DNA from: Chloroflexota bacterium
GTDB taxonomy: Bacteria > Chloroflexota > Anaerolineae > Aggregatilineales > Phototrophicaceae
Assembly (NCBI GenBank): GCA_026707665.1
Contig: JAPOWK010000063.1
Coordinates: 1 to 42,364 of the forward strand
Direction: 5' to 3'
DNA: 42,364 nt
Below the pieces are notes generated by a model. The model made no database searches and was not told the DNA's origin. It worked only from the letters and a program-made list of their open reading frames with translations. The position numbers and the translations under genes were made by a program. Shown piece by piece: positions 1 through 9,070 of this stretch. Position 1 is the first letter of the stretch. Each line of letters begins with the position of its first letter.

Positions 1-290
1 ATCTAAGCGCTGCCAACATCTGGGAGATGGCAATAAAAGCCAGCTTGCGGAAGCTGGCCTTACCCGCGTCTCTTCAGCAATTCGTCGAAACTCATACGAC
101 CAGGAATGACTTTGGCATCCTGCAAATTACGGCGGAACACGCCGAGACGGTGGCTAAGCTTCCCTTTCCGGAATCAGGGCATCGAGATCCGTTCGACCGC
201 ATGATTATCGCGCAAGCCATTTGCCATGACTTAACCATCATTACTCGCGACGCTGCGTTTAGCGACTACCCAATACAACGCATTTGGTAG
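1..290 (+). CDS. VapC-like PIN-domain toxin, 3' part only
   Basis: The reading frame is already open at base 3 and its 5' end lies outside the window. Read from base 3 it begins 'LSAANIWEMAIKAS', which matches the middle of PIN toxins of the Sll0205-like VapC subfamily (usual form 'LSA.S.WEIAIK'). The later part has 'HRDPFDRMIIAQA', with the third acidic PIN residue, and 'LTIITRDAAFSDY', the last acidic segment. About the first 45-50 residues are missing. PIN proteins are Mg-dependent ribonucleases that cleave tRNA or mRNA when not bound by their antitoxin. The partner antitoxin should lie just upstream of the window. An ATG at base 27 would give an 87-aa protein, but homology-like residues continue upstream of it, so it is not the true start. 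Confidence 0.8.
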   Translation, partial: LSAANIWEMAIKASLRKLALPASLQQFVETHTTRNDFGILQITAEHAETVAKLPFPESGHRDPFDRMIIAQAICHDLTIITRDAAFSDYPIQRIW

Positions 291-305
291 CCCAGCCAAA
301 CAGAA

Positions 306-446
306 ATGCGCCTCTTCGTCATCTTCATCTTTGGCACAGTCCTTCTCGGCGCGACTGCCATCCTCTCGCCCACCTGGCGGACTGCCCAACCCCGCATCGC
401 CTTATCGGAAGGCGCACCAGAGAAAATCCCGAATGTGCCTACTTGA
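306..446 (+). CDS. tiny secreted or membrane-anchored hypothetical protein (46 aa)
   Basis: A short frame starts at ATG 306, 15 bases after the toxin stop. It encodes Met-Arg followed by a hydrophobic run of about 18 residues ('LFVIFIFGTVLLGATAIL') and then a polar tail ending at TGA 444-446. This looks like a signal peptide or single membrane anchor with almost no mature domain. It may be the surviving N-terminus of a larger exported protein truncated by rearrangement. No family is recognised. Nothing else convincing is seen up to base 529. Confidence 0.35.
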   Translation: MRLFVIFIFGTVLLGATAILSPTWRTAQPRIALSEGAPEKIPNVPT

Positions 447-529
447 TCTTAGATGGCGGTCGGAATCTGGCTCAGCGGATCAATGAAACGCTCGGCTACT
501 TCACGCGCTGTGTCGTACTAGGTTTTGTA

Positions 530-3500
530 TCAACCAGCATCGGGTTCAACGTAGTCGTCGCAAACACCTTTTTCTTCCACCCAGTCCGCATCGATGTAAC
601 CATCAAGCCACTGGATGCTGCTCGATCCCGAACCTCTTAGGGACGCTAATCCTGTCGCTCCTCGTTTATGTGGGCTCTGGCGAACAAGCACTTTATGCCA
701 TCTCTTTTCGTTTGCGTCTGTCACGATACCTTCGGAAAATATACGGCGGTCTATAACAAGTGCTCCCAAGGCTTCGGAGTTGAGATCCGGCGCCGCTCGC
801 ACATGAAGTGTGGCCCGCGCCTTATTTGTTATGCGGCAATAATCTTTCAACTTGCCGCGCGTGTAGGCATACTGCTGCGCACCTTCTCCAAGAATGAGAT
901 ACAGCGTCTCGCCTGGACCCATTGGCACCCATACAAGCAAGTCCGCGACAGCGTCAATCGAGTCTTCTCCAGCAACTTCCATGAGCGCTACCACGAACAG
1001 ATCATTCCATGCCTTTGGCGTACTACGCACCTCACCGGTAACCGAGCGGGATATCACGAGTGGGAATAGAGGATGATTGATTACACGTTCGGTGTTTTCC
1101 AGGATTTCATCGGCTTCTTCGGAAGCCAGCAGAGTATCGACGCTATTTCGCGCGTACTGTTTGGCAGCATCGGTTAGTGGCAAAGCGTCGATTCCCGTCT
1201 CAAGTATGGTGACAAGATGGTCTCGGAGAGAGAAGGCAACAAAACTTTCCCCTTCCTCGCGATAGACCAAATATGTCAAATATTCTTCTTCGGTTATCAG
1301 TCCTCGCTCGAACATTGCGAACAGCGTACTGTCCGCTGTTGCATCCTTCGGATGTTTTTGAATAAAGTCATTGACCGCATCCAGCTTTTCTACACCCACA
1401 AGGAAGTCATTGAGTGTATCAACGGATTCACGCAGGTCATTAGGGCCCGCACCCATTGCGTCGCCAGTAACACATCGGGCAATGTGATCTGTGGTAGAGC
1501 CCACGAATTCTTCGGACTCTATCAGTCCGCTTCTAAATCGCAGCCTATCAAGCTTGAAGCGATCAACAGCGGGCTGGCAGTGCAAGAAAGCGCCTCGGAA
1601 TAGAGTGCTATCGGCCAGTTGCAGGAATAGATTCGGCACATCGGCGATACCCGCGTAGTAAGGCTGCAAAGGCGTGTATAGCGCGGACAGATCGTCACTG
1701 TCCGTTACGAGCGCTAATGTGCCTGGACGCAGTATCCGGGTGCAAGTCTTGCCATTGTTCCTCAACGACGGCCATGGATGATAGGTTGCGGGATTGAATT
1801 CGGACCTAAACATCACTTCGCCAAAGCCGGGAAAACAGACGTTTACACCGTCTTCAAAGCCAGACCCGTGGAATCGTGCGGCATCAATAACGCCGATCGC
1901 CACCAATTCCTGATCGTCGATTGCGCTGAGATCAACATTCCCGTCGGCATGCTTCAGCCGCTCATAACTGACACCGGATCCTTCTGTGACAACTTCGAGT
2001 TCAGTCCCGCCATCAAAGGCTGCCAGCGTGTAACAGCCCTTCCCGCGCACAGTCCAGGCGCTGACCGTGTAAAGGCCTGGTTGCGGATTGGATACGTTCA
2101 ATTGCGCGACACGCTCTTCACTGTCGTTCTTGTCCGTCTTTAGCTCGTTTCCCGCGCTGTCCCAAAGCGTTAGCGCCGGCACCATGATTTCGGTGTTCTG
2201 ATCATGCGCAGTCATGCTCACAGCTATGAAGAAGCTCGGCTCAGTCAGGAGCAGTTGGAACGAATCCCTATCAGTCTCTGCAACCAGACAGAATTCGACC
2301 GATTCGCCCAAAGCAATGGACGGTGTGCTGGACTCCGCTTCGGCCTCGGTATCTTTTGGCGCCACAGCGGGAACGCTGATCGTCACAGTGGATTCAATAA
2401 ACAGGTCAGGCCCATCAATCGGCTGGGCGATCCAGCCTTCGATCAAATCCGTTTCCAGCACCCTTACCAAGTACCAGGCGTGCGAATCGTGAGGGTCGTT
2501 CAGGTCGAGAAACTCGATTGGCGTTCCGGCGTCAAGTTTGCGCTTGACGACATTTCGCCCGCCCAGCGGTCCGGCATCACGCCACAGGTCGGTATCATCG
2601 TGGACGATCAGGGCGCGAGCGCCCACACGCCAAGTCCGTACTTCGGGCATGTCTTCAGGCGCGTCGCCACATCCGCCGGAAAAATTGGGGAGGCCCCTAC
2701 CGGCGCAGCGGTTGGGCGTGTTGTCCTCGAACTTATTGTCTGAGAGCGTACCTTGCCCATCCCGCACGTATATGGCGCCGCCTTCGTCCTCCGCGGAATT
2801 CTCCGCGAAGGTATTGCCGCTTATGCTCAACGGCCCGCCGTCATCGTCGTCAAAGTAAATGGCGCCGCCGTTGTCGCCTGCAGAATTGCCCCGAAAGGTA
2901 TTGTTTTCGAGGTCGCCAAACCCGTCATCGAAATACAGTGCGCCGCCGTCCTCGCCGGAATTGTTCGTGAACGTATTCCTACTCAAGGTCAGAGGATTGT
3001 CGTCATCGTTATCAAAATAGATGGCGCCGCCATCATCTGCCGATGTATTGCCGCTAAACGTGCTATTCGTGATGGACAGACTGCCGCCGTCAGAATCTAT
3101 CGCGCCACCGTCGTTGCTGGTGGCAGTATTGCCGCTGAAGTGACTACCAGTCACAGTAAGGTTACCGCGCTGGTTCAAGATGGCGCCGCCTTCTTCGGCG
3201 CTGCCATCGATCAACCATAACTGGCTGATCGACAGGTCGCCGCCCTGTTGGACGCTGAATATACGATGCGCGCCGGCGCCACTGATTGTTTTTCCAGCCC
3301 CGTCTATACTGATCCCAGTTGTGATTGGCGGCAGTGCGTTCGACAAGCTGATATTCCGTAACAGAGTGATGGTATCGTGGCCGCTTCCTGCGGGGCAGCC
3401 GCCGGCCACCCGGTCCTCGTTCGCCGCTGTGATAGCGTCCGCCAGCTCGCACAACTCGCCCGCGTTAATCGGGCCCTCAGGTACCGCTGCCGGCGGCGGG

Positions 3501-6079
3501 CTGCCTTCTTCTATTGCTGTCGCCGCCAGAGTCCTGCCGCCGTCGGGCACGCTTACGCATTCAACGTTTACACAATCTTGAGGCCGATTCTTGGAAAAGG
3601 TACTTCCCTCAACACTGACATTTGTTGAATAGGAACGGTTGATCGCGCCACCAGAGGTGTTGGCTGAATTGCCTATAAACTTGCTGTGCTTGACGCGTAG
3701 CACAGCACTGAAGCTCTCTATCGCGCCGCCGAATGCGCCCGCTGAATTGCTGACGAATTCACTATTCGAAATGGTGAGGGTGGCTGGATCAGTAAGCAGA
3801 TCGATCGCGCCACCAGCCCATCCAGCCGTGTTGCCACTGAATAGGCTGTTCGTGATGGCCGCCTGACTCTCCCAAACTCTAATCGCGCCGCCGGCTCTTT
3901 CTGCTGCATTGCTGTTGAATTCGCTGTTGATGATATTCAAATTGCCCGCGAAAGCGAAAAGCGCGCCACCGTGTTCGGCTGTATTGCCACTGACTTCGCT
4001 GTCGATAATGTTGAGATCGCCGTAGCTAAAAATCGCGCCGCCGAAAGTGCTGTGGAATTTAAAGCCTTCTGGCTGGAATTCAGGATTGCCGCCGCCATTG
4101 ATCAAACGTGATTTACGAATCGTCAGACTGCCGCCCTCCTCAACAAAGAAGATTTGATATATGCCGCCGCCGCTGATGGCATTCCTGCCGCCCTCCAGCG
4201 TAATCTCGGATGTAATTGGCGGCAGTTCGCTCTTGAGCGTGATATCCGCCGTCAGCGTGATGGTGTCCGCACCGCTCCCCACCGGGCAACCGCCCACCGC
4301 CCGGTCTTCGTTGGCCGCGATGATGGCGTCGGCCAGCGTGCAAGAGCCGTCCACGATTATCGGGCCTGCAGGAACGGATTCCTGCGCCTCCGTAACTGGC
4401 GGCCTTGAGCCAGACAGCCGCAGTTCGTATTCGCCCGACTGGCCTGCATAGAGGCGCAGCGCGTGGATGGTGTATTCACCGTCCGCGGGTATGCGGAAAT
4501 CGCTCAGTCGCGCGTTGACACCCGAACCGCTATCATCATCAAAGGCAAGTTCCTGACCGGCGCTGTTGTACAGACGAATGGCGGGATTGAGATCGCCGCT
4601 GGTCACGTCCATCGATATCATGACATCGTCACCCGCCCGCGCGTCAAACTTGTAGTCATCGAAGAAGTTGTCGTCGTTCAGCCGACCTGTGGCCATGTAC
4701 CCGAAACCATCGCTGTCTCCGCTGTCTGCTTGGATTGTTGGGTCCGGCGCCGCCTGTGACCACGACAAGCGCAACTCGTATCCGCCCGCTTGCCCCTCCC
4801 GAAGGCGTAGCGCATGGATGGTGTATTCACCGTCCGCGGGTATGCGGAAATCACTCAGTCGCGCGTTGACACCCGAACCGCCATCATCATCAAAAGCGAG
4901 TTCTTGCCCCGCGCTGTTGTACAGACGAAGAGCGGGACCGAGATCGCCACTGATCGTGCTCATCGTGATGGTGACTCGGTCGCCCTCGCGCGCATAGAAC
5001 TTATGGTCGTCGAAGAAATTGTTGTTGTCGAGGTAACCCACGCCATCTGAGCCATTCCCGACCGGCACAATCCAGTACTCGCACTCGCCGCTTTCGGCTG
5101 TCCAACCGGTGACGTCTCCATGACGCACCTGCCACCAGTAGTAACCGTCAACAAATACCGGTCCATCCAGCACAGCAACCACTTCGCCGGCTTCAATGCT
5201 GCCGACGCGTGGATCGCTCAACGATGGCCCGCGTCGCATACGATTGGCGGGCCCAGGCACGACTTGCCCCCATCCGCCCGCTTTTAGGTTGGGGCTCAAC
5301 GTGCAGTTGTCCGTCACGTCGCTGAGTGGTGTTAGCCAGTATTCACAGTTGCCGCCCTCCGCCGCCCAACCAATGTCGTCGCCATGGCGTACCTGCCACC
5401 AATTGTAGCCGTCCGCCAGAATAGGGCCATTCAGCACAGCAACCACATCACCGGGCGCGATCGAACCCACGCGCGGATGACTCAGTGATGGGCCGCCTCT
5501 CATGCGGGTGTCGGAACCGTCGATATTCTGGGCGCGGATGCCCGGCTGCAGCTTGGGCGGTAGCGAGCAAGTCTGGTCAGCTTCGCCACTGCTTGGACCG
5601 CGTGTTAATCTAAGCTGAGACCCGCCAAAGAATACAAAATATTCGAAGATATATGTGCCATCGCGCTCGATACAGCAAAAGTTCGCAATACTATCTCCTT
5701 CGGCCCTTTGACCCCAGAGTTCATTAGAGCCGCTATCGAGGATAGCCAGGTAAACTAATTCTGAGCCTCCGTCTTGAGTTTGCGAAATAACAATGTCATC
5801 GCCTGCCTGCGCCCTGAAGCGAAATCGGGTCGGTATTTCGTAATAGACCAAGCCATCGGCCGACGCCGCGCGAACCCTGCCGGCTGCGAACTCCTCTCCA
5901 TAGGAAATCCAGCCGCCATCGTGATATTCGTCTTGGGCTGTCGTCCGTTGCGTCGGCAGACATAATACGACGAGCGAGAAAATGAGTCGCAGCGATAAGA
6001 GCAGCACCTTTCCCCCGCGGAGAATGCGCATCGAGTTACGGGTATAGGAGTCGCCCATGGTTCTCATCATCTTTAGCAC
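530..6079 (-). CDS. giant secreted mosaic protein: SH3-like, pre-peptidase-like and beta-helix domains
   Basis: An 1849-aa exported protein. The frame opens at GTG 6079, but in-frame ATGs at 6070, 6067, 6058 and 6031 are alternatives. The last puts a classic signal peptide at the N-terminus ('LLLSLRLIFSLVVLCL' then an A-Q cleavage region). Domains in order: two SH3b-like repeats (about 180-340, each with 'WWQVRHGD' and a final Cys-Glu-Tyr-Trp); two nearly identical pre-peptidase-C-like beta domains (about 350-560); two right-handed beta-helix domains (about 575-840 and 875-1135), each opening with 'C.LADAI.AAN' and built of 'GGAI..NSTFSGN' rungs; an SH3-like domain (about 1150-1225); another PPC-like domain; about 370 residues I cannot assign; and a C-terminal SH3-like module. 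This suggests surface adhesion or cell-wall binding. No catalytic site is evident. The gene is homologous in part to the next one upstream. Confidence 0.85.
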   Translation of the reverse strand: MLKMMRTMGDSYTRNSMRILRGGKVLLLSLRLIFSLVVLCLPTQRTTAQDEYHDGGWISYGEEFAAGRVRAASADGLVYYEIPTRFRFRAQAGDDIVISQTQDGGSELVYLAILDSGSNELWGQRAEGDSIANFCCIERDGTYIFEYFVFFGGSQLRLTRGPSSGEADQTCSLPPKLQPGIRAQNIDGSDTRMRGGPSLSHPRVGSIAPGDVVAVLNGPILADGYNWWQVRHGDDIGWAAEGGNCEYWLTPLSDVTDNCTLSPNLKAGGWGQVVPGPANRMRRGPSLSDPRVGSIEAGEVVAVLDGPVFVDGYYWWQVRHGDVTGWTAESGECEYWIVPVGNGSDGVGYLDNNNFFDDHKFYAREGDRVTITMSTISGDLGPALRLYNSAGQELAFDDDGGSGVNARLSDFRIPADGEYTIHALRLREGQAGGYELRLSWSQAAPDPTIQADSGDSDGFGYMATGRLNDDNFFDDYKFDARAGDDVMISMDVTSGDLNPAIRLYNSAGQELAFDDDSGSGVNARLSDFRIPADGEYTIHALRLYAGQSGEYELRLSGSRPPVTEAQESVPAGPIIVDGSCTLADAIIAANEDRAVGGCPVGSGADTITLTADITLKSELPPITSEITLEGGRNAISGGGIYQIFFVEEGGSLTIRKSRLINGGGNPEFQPEGFKFHSTFGGAIFSYGDLNIIDSEVSGNTAEHGGALFAFAGNLNIINSEFNSNAAERAGGAIRVWESQAAITNSLFSGNTAGWAGGAIDLLTDPATLTISNSEFVSNSAGAFGGAIESFSAVLRVKHSKFIGNSANTSGGAINRSYSTNVSVEGSTFSKNRPQDCVNVECVSVPDGGRTLAATAIEEGSPPPAAVPEGPINAGELCELADAITAANEDRVAGGCPAGSGHDTITLLRNISLSNALPPITTGISIDGAGKTISGAGAHRIFSVQQGGDLSISQLWLIDGSAEEGGAILNQRGNLTVTGSHFSGNTATSNDGGAIDSDGGSLSITNSTFSGNTSADDGGAIYFDNDDDNPLTLSRNTFTNNSGEDGGALYFDDGFGDLENNTFRGNSAGDNGGAIYFDDDDGGPLSISGNTFAENSAEDEGGAIYVRDGQGTLSDNKFEDNTPNRCAGRGLPNFSGGCGDAPEDMPEVRTWRVGARALIVHDDTDLWRDAGPLGGRNVVKRKLDAGTPIEFLDLNDPHDSHAWYLVRVLETDLIEGWIAQPIDGPDLFIESTVTISVPAVAPKDTEAEAESSTPSIALGESVEFCLVAETDRDSFQLLLTEPSFFIAVSMTAHDQNTEIMVPALTLWDSAGNELKTDKNDSEERVAQLNVSNPQPGLYTVSAWTVRGKGCYTLAAFDGGTELEVVTEGSGVSYERLKHADGNVDLSAIDDQELVAIGVIDAARFHGSGFEDGVNVCFPGFGEVMFRSEFNPATYHPWPSLRNNGKTCTRILRPGTLALVTDSDDLSALYTPLQPYYAGIADVPNLFLQLADSTLFRGAFLHCQPAVDRFKLDRLRFRSGLIESEEFVGSTTDHIARCVTGDAMGAGPNDLRESVDTLNDFLVGVEKLDAVNDFIQKHPKDATADSTLFAMFERGLITEEEYLTYLVYREEGESFVAFSLRDHLVTILETGIDALPLTDAAKQYARNSVDTLLASEEADEILENTERVINHPLFPLVISRSVTGEVRSTPKAWNDLFVVALMEVAGEDSIDAVADLLVWVPMGPGETLYLILGEGAQQYAYTRGKLKDYCRITNKARATLHVRAAPDLNSEALGALVIDRRIFSEGIVTDANEKRWHKVLVRQSPHKRGATGLASLRGSGSSSIQWLDGYIDADWVEEKGVCDDYVEPDAG
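4461..4928 (-). repeat. near-identical internal duplication, 351-bp period
   Basis: Bases 4461-4577 and 4812-4928 are almost the same (only about ten differences over 117 bases) at an offset of exactly 351 bases, or 117 codons. They encode the matching parts of the two pre-peptidase-C-like domains, including 'LSDFRIPADGEYTIHAL'. The high nucleotide identity, higher than for the neighbouring SH3 repeats, points to recent tandem duplication or gene conversion in frame. Confidence 0.85.
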
Positions 6080-6652
6080 TCACTCGTTTGTCGAACGTTA
6101 CTACTTATCTCATGTTTAATTAGGGTAAGATTATAACGTAGTTTCACGCGTTGAATCGACTTCACTCGCGCCGACGGCGCTGCTTCGTTCTGCCTGTTAC
6201 TCTTAGACTCATCATGGCTGCGCGTGTCGGTTTGGCGGAGAGCAAAGATGCACCGCCTGTTTGTGAAAATGTTGAGGCAACTACGTGGTATGGGTAGCTC
6301 TGTTTACGTATAGCGCGTCGCTTATGCGACGAGAACGCTTACGATTTTGCGTGGGCGGCAATGACAATTGCTCGAGCGTCTCTGTATTGCAGCTTAAGGC
6401 CGGTTAACCTGTGTGGCCCCATCAAAGTGTCGAATTGAGGCGCTCTTGGCATGCGAGCGGCCTAGCAAGGATCGTAGCTGCCACACGAGACACGACTGCC
6501 GGCTGCGCCCGCGGCATCTCGAAGATGGAATGTGGACTCTGGCGCGCTAGACAACCTGCGACTCGGGCACAGCCGCTATGCTCACTGGCCATGTGTATCC
6601 ATTGGTTCTGCTGTTTATCAGCCGAATTCCTGCGTCGGCGTAACAATGTGGT
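6080..6652. other. 573-bp region without a convincing gene
   Basis: The stretch separates two minus-strand surface-protein genes. Apart from the -10 box near 6130 it holds a small palindrome (6316-6331, CGTCGC/GCGACG with a 4-base loop) with no T-run, so I do not call it a terminator. The short frames on both strands have no recognisable protein character or ribosome binding site. Confidence 0.5.
6130..6158 (-). promoter_or_regulatory. candidate promoter of the 1849-aa gene
   Basis: On the minus strand a perfect TATAAT lies at 6135-6130, about 50 bases upstream of the first start codon. The -35 region around 6153-6158 reads CGATTC or TCGATT and matches the consensus poorly, so the call rests on the -10 box and its position. 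Confidence 0.4.
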
Positions 6653-8644
6653 TCAGTCACCGGACGGGCTCGCGCAGTCGATTCCGTAGCAATCATGGAG
6701 CCTGTTATTGGAAAAGCTGCTATCTTCTACCTTCGCATGGCCAGTCGCATGGTAAATCGCACCACCATGGAAGCGCGTCGAGTTGCCACTGAACGCGCTC
6801 CTTTTTAGGCTTAGATTGCCGGAATTAAATATTGCCCCGCCTTCGTTGGACAAGTTCTGCTTGAAATCACTATCCTCCACATCAAGCGCGCCGAAGCTGT
6901 CTACCGCGCCACCTCTGCGAGCTGACTTGTTGCGGACGAAAACACTATGACGCATGTTGAGTACACCCGAGCTCTTTATCGCGCCGCCATAATCCTCTGC
7001 TGAATTGTCACTGAACTCACTGCTTGCGATTGATAACACGCCAGTGCTGTCTATCGCGCCACCGCGCCGCCGAATGGCTGAATTCTCCATGAACCGGCTG
7101 CGCATGACGCTTACGCTGCCCTCGCTATATATCGCGCCGCCTCTGTTGGCTGTATTCTGGCGGAACGTGGCTCCCGACAGAATGAGATCGCCCTGGTTAT
7201 ATATCGCACCACCTTGATCTCTGGATGTATTGCCGCGAAATTCGCTCTCTACAACTTGAAGATGCCCCCTATTGCAAATCGCACCACCCAGAAACCGCGA
7301 CCGCCAAGATACTTCTGCTTGTTCGCATGGCCGCGCGCCTTTTTGGGCGCCGCCATACCCCAGTCCCGTATTCCTGATCGTCATGACGCCGCTTTCGTCG
7401 ACATAGAATATACGATAGTGGTTGCCGCTGATCGCATGCCCATCGCCTCGCAGCGTGATCTCCGATGTGATCGGTGGCAATTCAGCCTGGAGCAAAATAC
7501 CGGCTGTAAGCACAATCGTATCTGCTCCACTCCCGGCGGGACAGCCGCTGTAAGCCCGGTCTCTGTTCGCCGCAGTGATGGCGTCCGCCAGACCGCATGA
7601 CCCTTCTACGTAGATCGCGCCGGCCTGAGCGGATACCTGCGCCGATCTGTTATCTTCTTGCGCTTTCGACACGCCGCTACTTTCACTCACGCATTCAACG
7701 AGCCAGCAATCGTCGGGGCTGTTATCGGAAAAGAAACTACCTCCTGCAAACGTAACGTCTCCTTTTGCGACAATCGCGCCGCCATAGCTGCCGGCTGAAT
7801 TGTCGCTGAACTCATTGTCTGTCATGTATAAATCGCCCTCGCCATATATTGCGCCGCCGATCTCTTGAACTGAATTACCGCTGAATTCACTATCCATGAC
7901 GCTTATCGCGCCGACGCCATAAACTGCGCCACCGAAATTGGCTGACCTGTTATCTCGAAATTCACTATCCGTGACGCTTATCGCGCCGACGCCAAATATT
8001 GCGCCGCCAAGCACTGACGACCTGTTTTCACCGAAATCACAATCGCTAACGGTGAGCGTACCGTTGCTGTATATCGCGCCGCCATAACCGACTCGATTGC
8101 CTCTTGCGGCATTTCCAATGAATTCACAGTCCGTGACGCTTAACCGGCCGGAGCTCCAAATCCCGCCGCCACTATGAGGCGCCGAATTGCCGCTGAAATA
8201 ACTGTCTGTAACGCTCAGCAGCCCCCAGTTGCAAATTGCGCCGCCCGCCGCATCCGCCTTCTCGCCAGATCTTCGGCAACGACGTGCGTCTGGGATTGCG
8301 ATACCATCTCTAAGCGTCGTTTCCTCGATAGTCAAATCTCCGTTATCTCGCACAAAAAATATCCGAAAACGATCGTCGCCACTGATCGCATGACCATCGC
8401 CTTCCAGCAGGATCTCGGATGTAATTGGCGGCAATTCGGCGTCAAGCGTGATGTCCGCTGTCAGCGCGATTACGTCTGCCCCGCCTCCCGCCGGGCAGTT
8501 GCCAGTCGCTGTATCCGTGTTAGCGGCGGCGATGGCGTCCGCCAAGCCGCACGTGTTATCTACCGTGATCGTGTCCGCTCTAGCCGGCACAATCGCAAAT
8601 ATAGCCATTACGAATACGATCAAGACACCACAACTTAACTTCAT
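6653..8644 (-). CDS. secreted beta-helix (Pmp-like repeat) surface protein
   Basis: I start the protein at ATG 8644 because it gives a clean signal peptide (Met-Lys, then 'LIVFVMAIFAIV' and an A-R-A-D cleavage region). It is then 663 aa. The frame stays open to TTG 8683, and a GGAGGAG at about 8676-8682 could serve a start at GTG 8671, so the exact start is open. The mature part is two right-handed beta-helix domains, each starting with a cap 'C.LADAI.AAN.D' and 'CPAG.GAD.I.L' and followed by 10 or more rungs of 'GGAIY..G.L.V.DSEFSGNSA'. The rungs form a parallel stack without visible catalytic residues, typical of surface or adhesin-like proteins. It resembles the beta-helix parts of its larger neighbour but lacks SH3 and PPC modules. 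Confidence 0.85.
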   Translation of the reverse strand: MKLSCGVLIVFVMAIFAIVPARADTITVDNTCGLADAIAAANTDTATGNCPAGGGADVIALTADITLDAELPPITSEILLEGDGHAISGDDRFRIFFVRDNGDLTIEETTLRDGIAIPDARRCRRSGEKADAAGGAICNWGLLSVTDSYFSGNSAPHSGGGIWSSGRLSVTDCEFIGNAARGNRVGYGGAIYSNGTLTVSDCDFGENRSSVLGGAIFGVGAISVTDSEFRDNRSANFGGAVYGVGAISVMDSEFSGNSVQEIGGAIYGEGDLYMTDNEFSDNSAGSYGGAIVAKGDVTFAGGSFFSDNSPDDCWLVECVSESSGVSKAQEDNRSAQVSAQAGAIYVEGSCGLADAITAANRDRAYSGCPAGSGADTIVLTAGILLQAELPPITSEITLRGDGHAISGNHYRIFYVDESGVMTIRNTGLGYGGAQKGARPCEQAEVSWRSRFLGGAICNRGHLQVVESEFRGNTSRDQGGAIYNQGDLILSGATFRQNTANRGGAIYSEGSVSVMRSRFMENSAIRRRGGAIDSTGVLSIASSEFSDNSAEDYGGAIKSSGVLNMRHSVFVRNKSARRGGAVDSFGALDVEDSDFKQNLSNEGGAIFNSGNLSLKRSAFSGNSTRFHGGAIYHATGHAKVEDSSFSNNRLHDCYGIDCASPSGD

Positions 8645-8683
8645 TCTGTATTGGGCATGTGGTATAAACACCGACTCCTCCAA

Positions 8684-9070
8684 TTTCCCGTGATATCCAG
8701 ATCCTTTAGAGAAACGACTCTAGTATACCTACGCTGAGCCACGTCGATACAAATCCATGCAATATAATCACAGCCGCTCGGCGGCAGCGATTTTGGGCTA
8801 CCGCGCTCACACAGAATAACAAACCCGCTCGGCTACCGCAGATCGCGGTTTATTAAAAAAGAGGTCCTACGAATGGCGCGGGCCTTTGGCAAACATAAGG
8901 TTTATTCCAGCACTTTTGGAAAGAGCTGCAAACGCCGACGGCATGTTTTCACCCGGACCACCGCCACAGCACCTGCGAGTTCAGTTCACTCGACGAGGGT
9001 GCCGCCACCTGGCCGCTCACTAGGCGCAATCTATTGTCAAGGAAATTTCAGCAACTCCTTGAACGCGCAA
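8684..9070. other. 387-bp intergenic region
   Basis: Between the surface-protein gene and the ParB-like gene, both on the minus strand. It holds the -10 candidate above and a short inverted repeat at 8835-8849 (ACCGC/GCGGT) within a larger imperfect palindrome beginning AAACCC near 8821. A plus-strand frame of 69 codons at 8873 has a GAGGT eight bases before its ATG, but its low-complexity basic sequence is not convincing. Confidence 0.4.
8722..8727 (-). promoter_or_regulatory. candidate -10 box for the 663-aa surface protein
   Basis: The minus strand carries TATACT at 8727-8722, roughly 40-80 bases upstream of the possible starts. No good -35 box is seen at the right spacing. Confidence 0.3.

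Noticed and set aside
284..640. 118-codon plus-strand frame overlapping the toxin end and the 3' end of the giant surface gene
   Set aside because: It is antisense to a well-supported gene over its last part and has no protein-like character. The tiny ORF at 306-446 in another frame is more plausible.
2204..5408. Many plus-strand frames opposite the beta-helix and SH3 domains
   Set aside because: They are mirror frames created by the repetitive GC-rich coding strand. Every one mirrors repeats of the real minus-strand protein.
6316..6331. Palindrome between the two surface-protein genes as terminator
   Set aside because: The stem is only six pairs and no T-run follows on either strand.
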